From contig NZ_JAVAMB010000014.1 of NCBI RefSeq assembly GCF_030730925.1, positions 1 to 64,000 of the forward strand: 64,000 nucleotides of DNA. The letters are read 5' to 3'. Under the pieces are notes generated by a model, which was not told the DNA's origin, did not search any database, and saw nothing but the letters and a program-made list of their open reading frames with translations. Below, piece by piece: positions 61,526 through 64,000 of the stretch; positions within the stretch are counted from its first letter, which is position 1; every line of letters starts with the position of its first letter. This DNA is from Flavobacterium sp. DG2-3 (GTDB taxonomy: Bacteria > Bacteroidota > Bacteroidia > Flavobacteriales > Flavobacteriaceae). The position numbers and the translations under genes are program-made.

Positions 61526-64000
61526 ATGAAATATAATTTTATTCTTTTCATTTTTCTTACTGTTTTTAATTCTGGAGTAGCTCAAGATATAGATGCGACT
61601 TTAATAGAATTGAACTTTCAAGAAGATAGTTATCCTCAAAATCTAACACCTTTTAAATCTGGATTCTGTTTTACAGCTACAGATGGATATTACAAATACT
61701 TTGGTAGAGAATTATGGTATTCGAATGGTACAAAAGAAGGCACTTTTATGATAAAAGATATTCTTCCTGGGGGCACTTCTTCAAATCCAAAGTACTTAAT
61801 AAATATAAATAATACCCTTTACTTCACAGCATACGATGCTGTACACGGTACCGAACTATGGAAAAGTGATGGAACAGAAGCTGGAACTGTACTCGTCAAA
61901 GATATAGATCCAAATGAAAAAGGCGAATACGATGGCCCTTCAGGATTAATAGAATTTAATGGAAAATTATATTTTACAGCAAGTAATGGTGTAAACGGTT
62001 ACGAATTATGGACTAGTGATGGTACAGAAGCTGGAACTTATATGATTAAAGATATATACTTAACTGGAAATAGCAATCCAAATTCATTGTTCGTTTTTAA
62101 TAATAATTTGTATTTCGTAGCCTATAATGAGACAGGATATAAATTATGGAAAACTGATGGAACAGAAGCGGGAACCGCAATATTAAAAAACATCAGTGTC
62201 AATCCTTCTCCAATTGATGAAAATCAATTTTTGATTGTAAATAATTCGTTTTTCTTTTTTGCAAGTGATGGCTCAAAAGGTTATGAACTTTGGAAAAGTG
62301 ATGGATCGGAATCAGGGACTACTATTGTAAAAGACATTTTTAGCGGTTATTATTCCAGCGCCAACTTTTTAAAAGGTTGTATTTTGGACGATAATATCAT
62401 CTTTGAAGCAAATGATGGAATCAATGGTACCGAAATATGGAAAAGCGATGGAACAGAAGCGGGAACATTTATGATTAAAAACATTAACGGGACAAATTTC
62501 GGCAGTATATATTATAACAATAAATATATTGCGTTTAATAATGAAGTATATTTTCTTGCAAATGATGATATATATGGAAATGAAATATGGAAAACTGATG
62601 GGACAGCAAATGGCACTATTTTATTAAAAGACATCAATAATGGTAATTCATCTTCATATATTAATAAATTGTATAATGATACAATAAACAATAAACTTCT
62701 ATTTTTTGCCAATAATGCTAACAGCTCTGGTGAACAAATAATTTGGGTTAGTGATGGGACTTCAAATGGAACGGTCGAACTTACCGATATAAAATCAACC
62801 CATTCAAATGGATACCCTGACAATTTTATTACTATTAATAATAAAACCATATTTACAGGTAAAGATGAAAAATATGGAGCTGAATTATGGCAAACAGATG
62901 GGACAAAAGAAGGAACATCAATATTTGCAGATCTTAACCATACAAATGGCAGTAATCCTAGTAAATTTACCAATGTCAATGGAAACCTGTTCTTTAAAGC
63001 AAGAGGAACAGCTTACGGCTCACAATTATTTAAAAGTGATGGAACTGTTGAAGGAACAAAATTAATTAAGGATATACACCCAACCTACGAAACTATTGAT
63101 AACCTTTCTGACATGAGAGCTATAAATGGTACTCTATTTTTTAGTGGAAATGATGGTGTGCATGGATACGAACTTTGGAAAAGTGACGGAACAGAAAATG
63201 GAACTGTACTAGTAAAAGATATAAATCCTGGCAATAATGGCAGTTTTAGAACTCATAATGACAAACAAGAATTTACCGTTATAAACGATGCTTTATATTT
63301 TAGTGCCAATGACGGTGTAAATGGTTTCGAATTATGGAAAAGTGACGGAACAGAGGCTGGAACTTTCATGGTAAAAGATATCTATCCAGGTGGCTATAAT
63401 TATGCTAGCGATCCAAGAGAATTTGTTTCTCTAAATAATAGTATCTATTTTATCGCTAATGATTATTCCGGAACATCTTTATGGAAAACTAACGGAACGC
63501 CATCTGGTACTACTAAAGTTATATCTTTAAATGACATGCGAGTTTTAAAAGTCGCAAATAATAAATTACTAATTATTGCTGAAACTTCAGGAACAACTTA
63601 TGGACCACATGACTTGTGGGTATCGGACGGAACCTCTTCTGGAACAAAACATATAAAAACCTTTGGAGATAACTTATACAGTGACATTCGATATACCACA
63701 ACTTTGGGCAATCAACTATATTTTGTTGCTAAAAATCCAGACAGCTTTAGAAAATCAGTTTATAAAACTGATGGAACTATAGAGGGTACAAAACTAGTAT
63801 TTGACGCTGCAAGCCATCCTACAATGCCAGACCTTGACATAGAAGCACCTTTTCCTTGTGGAAATTATGTCTATTTTGTTGTAGAAGATTATTATGGAAC
63901 AGCAAAAGAATTATGGAGAACAAATAACCAAATTACAGAAAAAGTAGCTGGTCCTGAAACCAAAGACTTTTTATATATCCGAAATTTAACTTGTTATAAT
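61526..64000 (+). CDS. Large secreted ELWxxDGTxxGT-repeat protein, 3' end beyond window
   Basis: An open frame of 825 codons from the ATG at 61526 runs without a stop to the last base, so the gene is incomplete here. Signal peptide MKYNFILFIFLTVFNSGVAQ. At least twelve units of about 50 residues follow, each with a core like GYELWKSDGTEAGT then VKDI and LYFTANDGVNG. This ELWxxDGTxxGT repeat is known from large surface or secreted bacterial proteins and probably forms a beta-propeller series. In Flavobacteriia such proteins often end in a type IX secretion signal, which would lie outside the window. Confidence 0.88.
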   Translation, partial: MKYNFILFIFLTVFNSGVAQDIDATLIELNFQEDSYPQNLTPFKSGFCFTATDGYYKYFGRELWYSNGTKEGTFMIKDILPGGTSSNPKYLININNTLYFTAYDAVHGTELWKSDGTEAGTVLVKDIDPNEKGEYDGPSGLIEFNGKLYFTASNGVNGYELWTSDGTEAGTYMIKDIYLTGNSNPNSLFVFNNNLYFVAYNETGYKLWKTDGTEAGTAILKNISVNPSPIDENQFLIVNNSFFFFASDGSKGYELWKSDGSESGTTIVKDIFSGYYSSANFLKGCILDDNIIFEANDGINGTEIWKSDGTEAGTFMIKNINGTNFGSIYYNNKYIAFNNEVYFLANDDIYGNEIWKTDGTANGTILLKDINNGNSSSYINKLYNDTINNKLLFFANNANSSGEQIIWVSDGTSNGTVELTDIKSTHSNGYPDNFITINNKTIFTGKDEKYGAELWQTDGTKEGTSIFADLNHTNGSNPSKFTNVNGNLFFKARGTAYGSQLFKSDGTVEGTKLIKDIHPTYETIDNLSDMRAINGTLFFSGNDGVHGYELWKSDGTENGTVLVKDINPGNNGSFRTHNDKQEFTVINDALYFSANDGVNGFELWKSDGTEAGTFMVKDIYPGGYNYASDPREFVSLNNSIYFIANDYSGTSLWKTNGTPSGTTKVISLNDMRVLKVANNKLLIIAETSGTTYGPHDLWVSDGTSSGTKHIKTFGDNLYSDIRYTTTLGNQLYFVAKNPDSFRKSVYKTDGTIEGTKLVFDAASHPTMPDLDIEAPFPCGNYVYFVVEDYYGTAKELWRTNNQITEKVAGPETKDFLYIRNLTCYN

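Noticed and set aside
62512..62979. Minus-strand frame of 155 codons
   Set aside because: It is the shadow of the ELW-repeat gene, whose plus-strand frame is open from 61526 to the window end.

Overview
The window looks like a chromosomal segment of an AT-rich Flavobacterium-type Bacteroidota. The signs are a SusC/SusD pair, promoters of the TTTG-N19-TANNTTTG type, a histone H1-like small protein, absence of Shine-Dalgarno sequences, and many long intergenic palindromes. I saw no tRNA, rRNA or CRISPR array.

Bases 1-35700 form a pectin utilisation locus. The minus-strand block from 23836 down to 811 encodes a GH28 lipoprotein, SusC, SusD, an esterase, two DUF4861 proteins, three GH105 unsaturated-uronyl hydrolases, a GH43, a PL10-CE8 fusion, and a GH28 followed, after tandem repeats, by a rhamnogalacturonan acetylesterase. 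A truncated collagen-like gene, a small unknown, the other DUF4861 and a third GH28 follow. A divergent LacI regulator lies at 24125-25153. A second minus-strand block (uxaA, uxaB, eda, kdgK, uxaC, kduD, kduI, exuT) converts both saturated and unsaturated uronates to 2-keto-3-deoxygluconate, then to pyruvate and glyceraldehyde-3-phosphate. Near-identical palindromes (TGTAATCGATTRCA) sit directly downstream of the -7 box of three promoters (GH28/susCD, kduI, exuT), so the locus reads as a LacI-controlled regulon. A plus-strand alpha/beta hydrolase at 36071 probably belongs to it as well.

Bases 37100-43420 are probably an iron/siderophore locus: PepSY membrane protein, DUF4374 lipoprotein and TonB-dependent receptor, with a divergent AraC regulator and a 21-bp-spaced direct repeat as its likely operator. 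Bases 43900-49140 hold small genes (a receiver-like protein, a 2H phosphoesterase, an AraC regulator with two short-chain dehydrogenases, a PepSY-like periplasmic protein) separated by elaborate repeats. Bases 49309-57202 hold a LytTR response regulator and LytS-type kinase divergent from a TolC-RND-adaptor efflux operon; the RND pump carries a canonical EF-hand loop in its central linker.

Bases 57430-59935 are the best candidate for something undescribed: four unfamiliar, AT-rich genes including a zinc-ribbon/HEPN-like protein (RX4H motif) and a PD-(D/E)XK-like nuclease. They are followed by a 197-bp segmental duplication flanking a lipoprotein gene, and by a very long ELWxxDGTxxGT-repeat secreted protein that runs off the window end.
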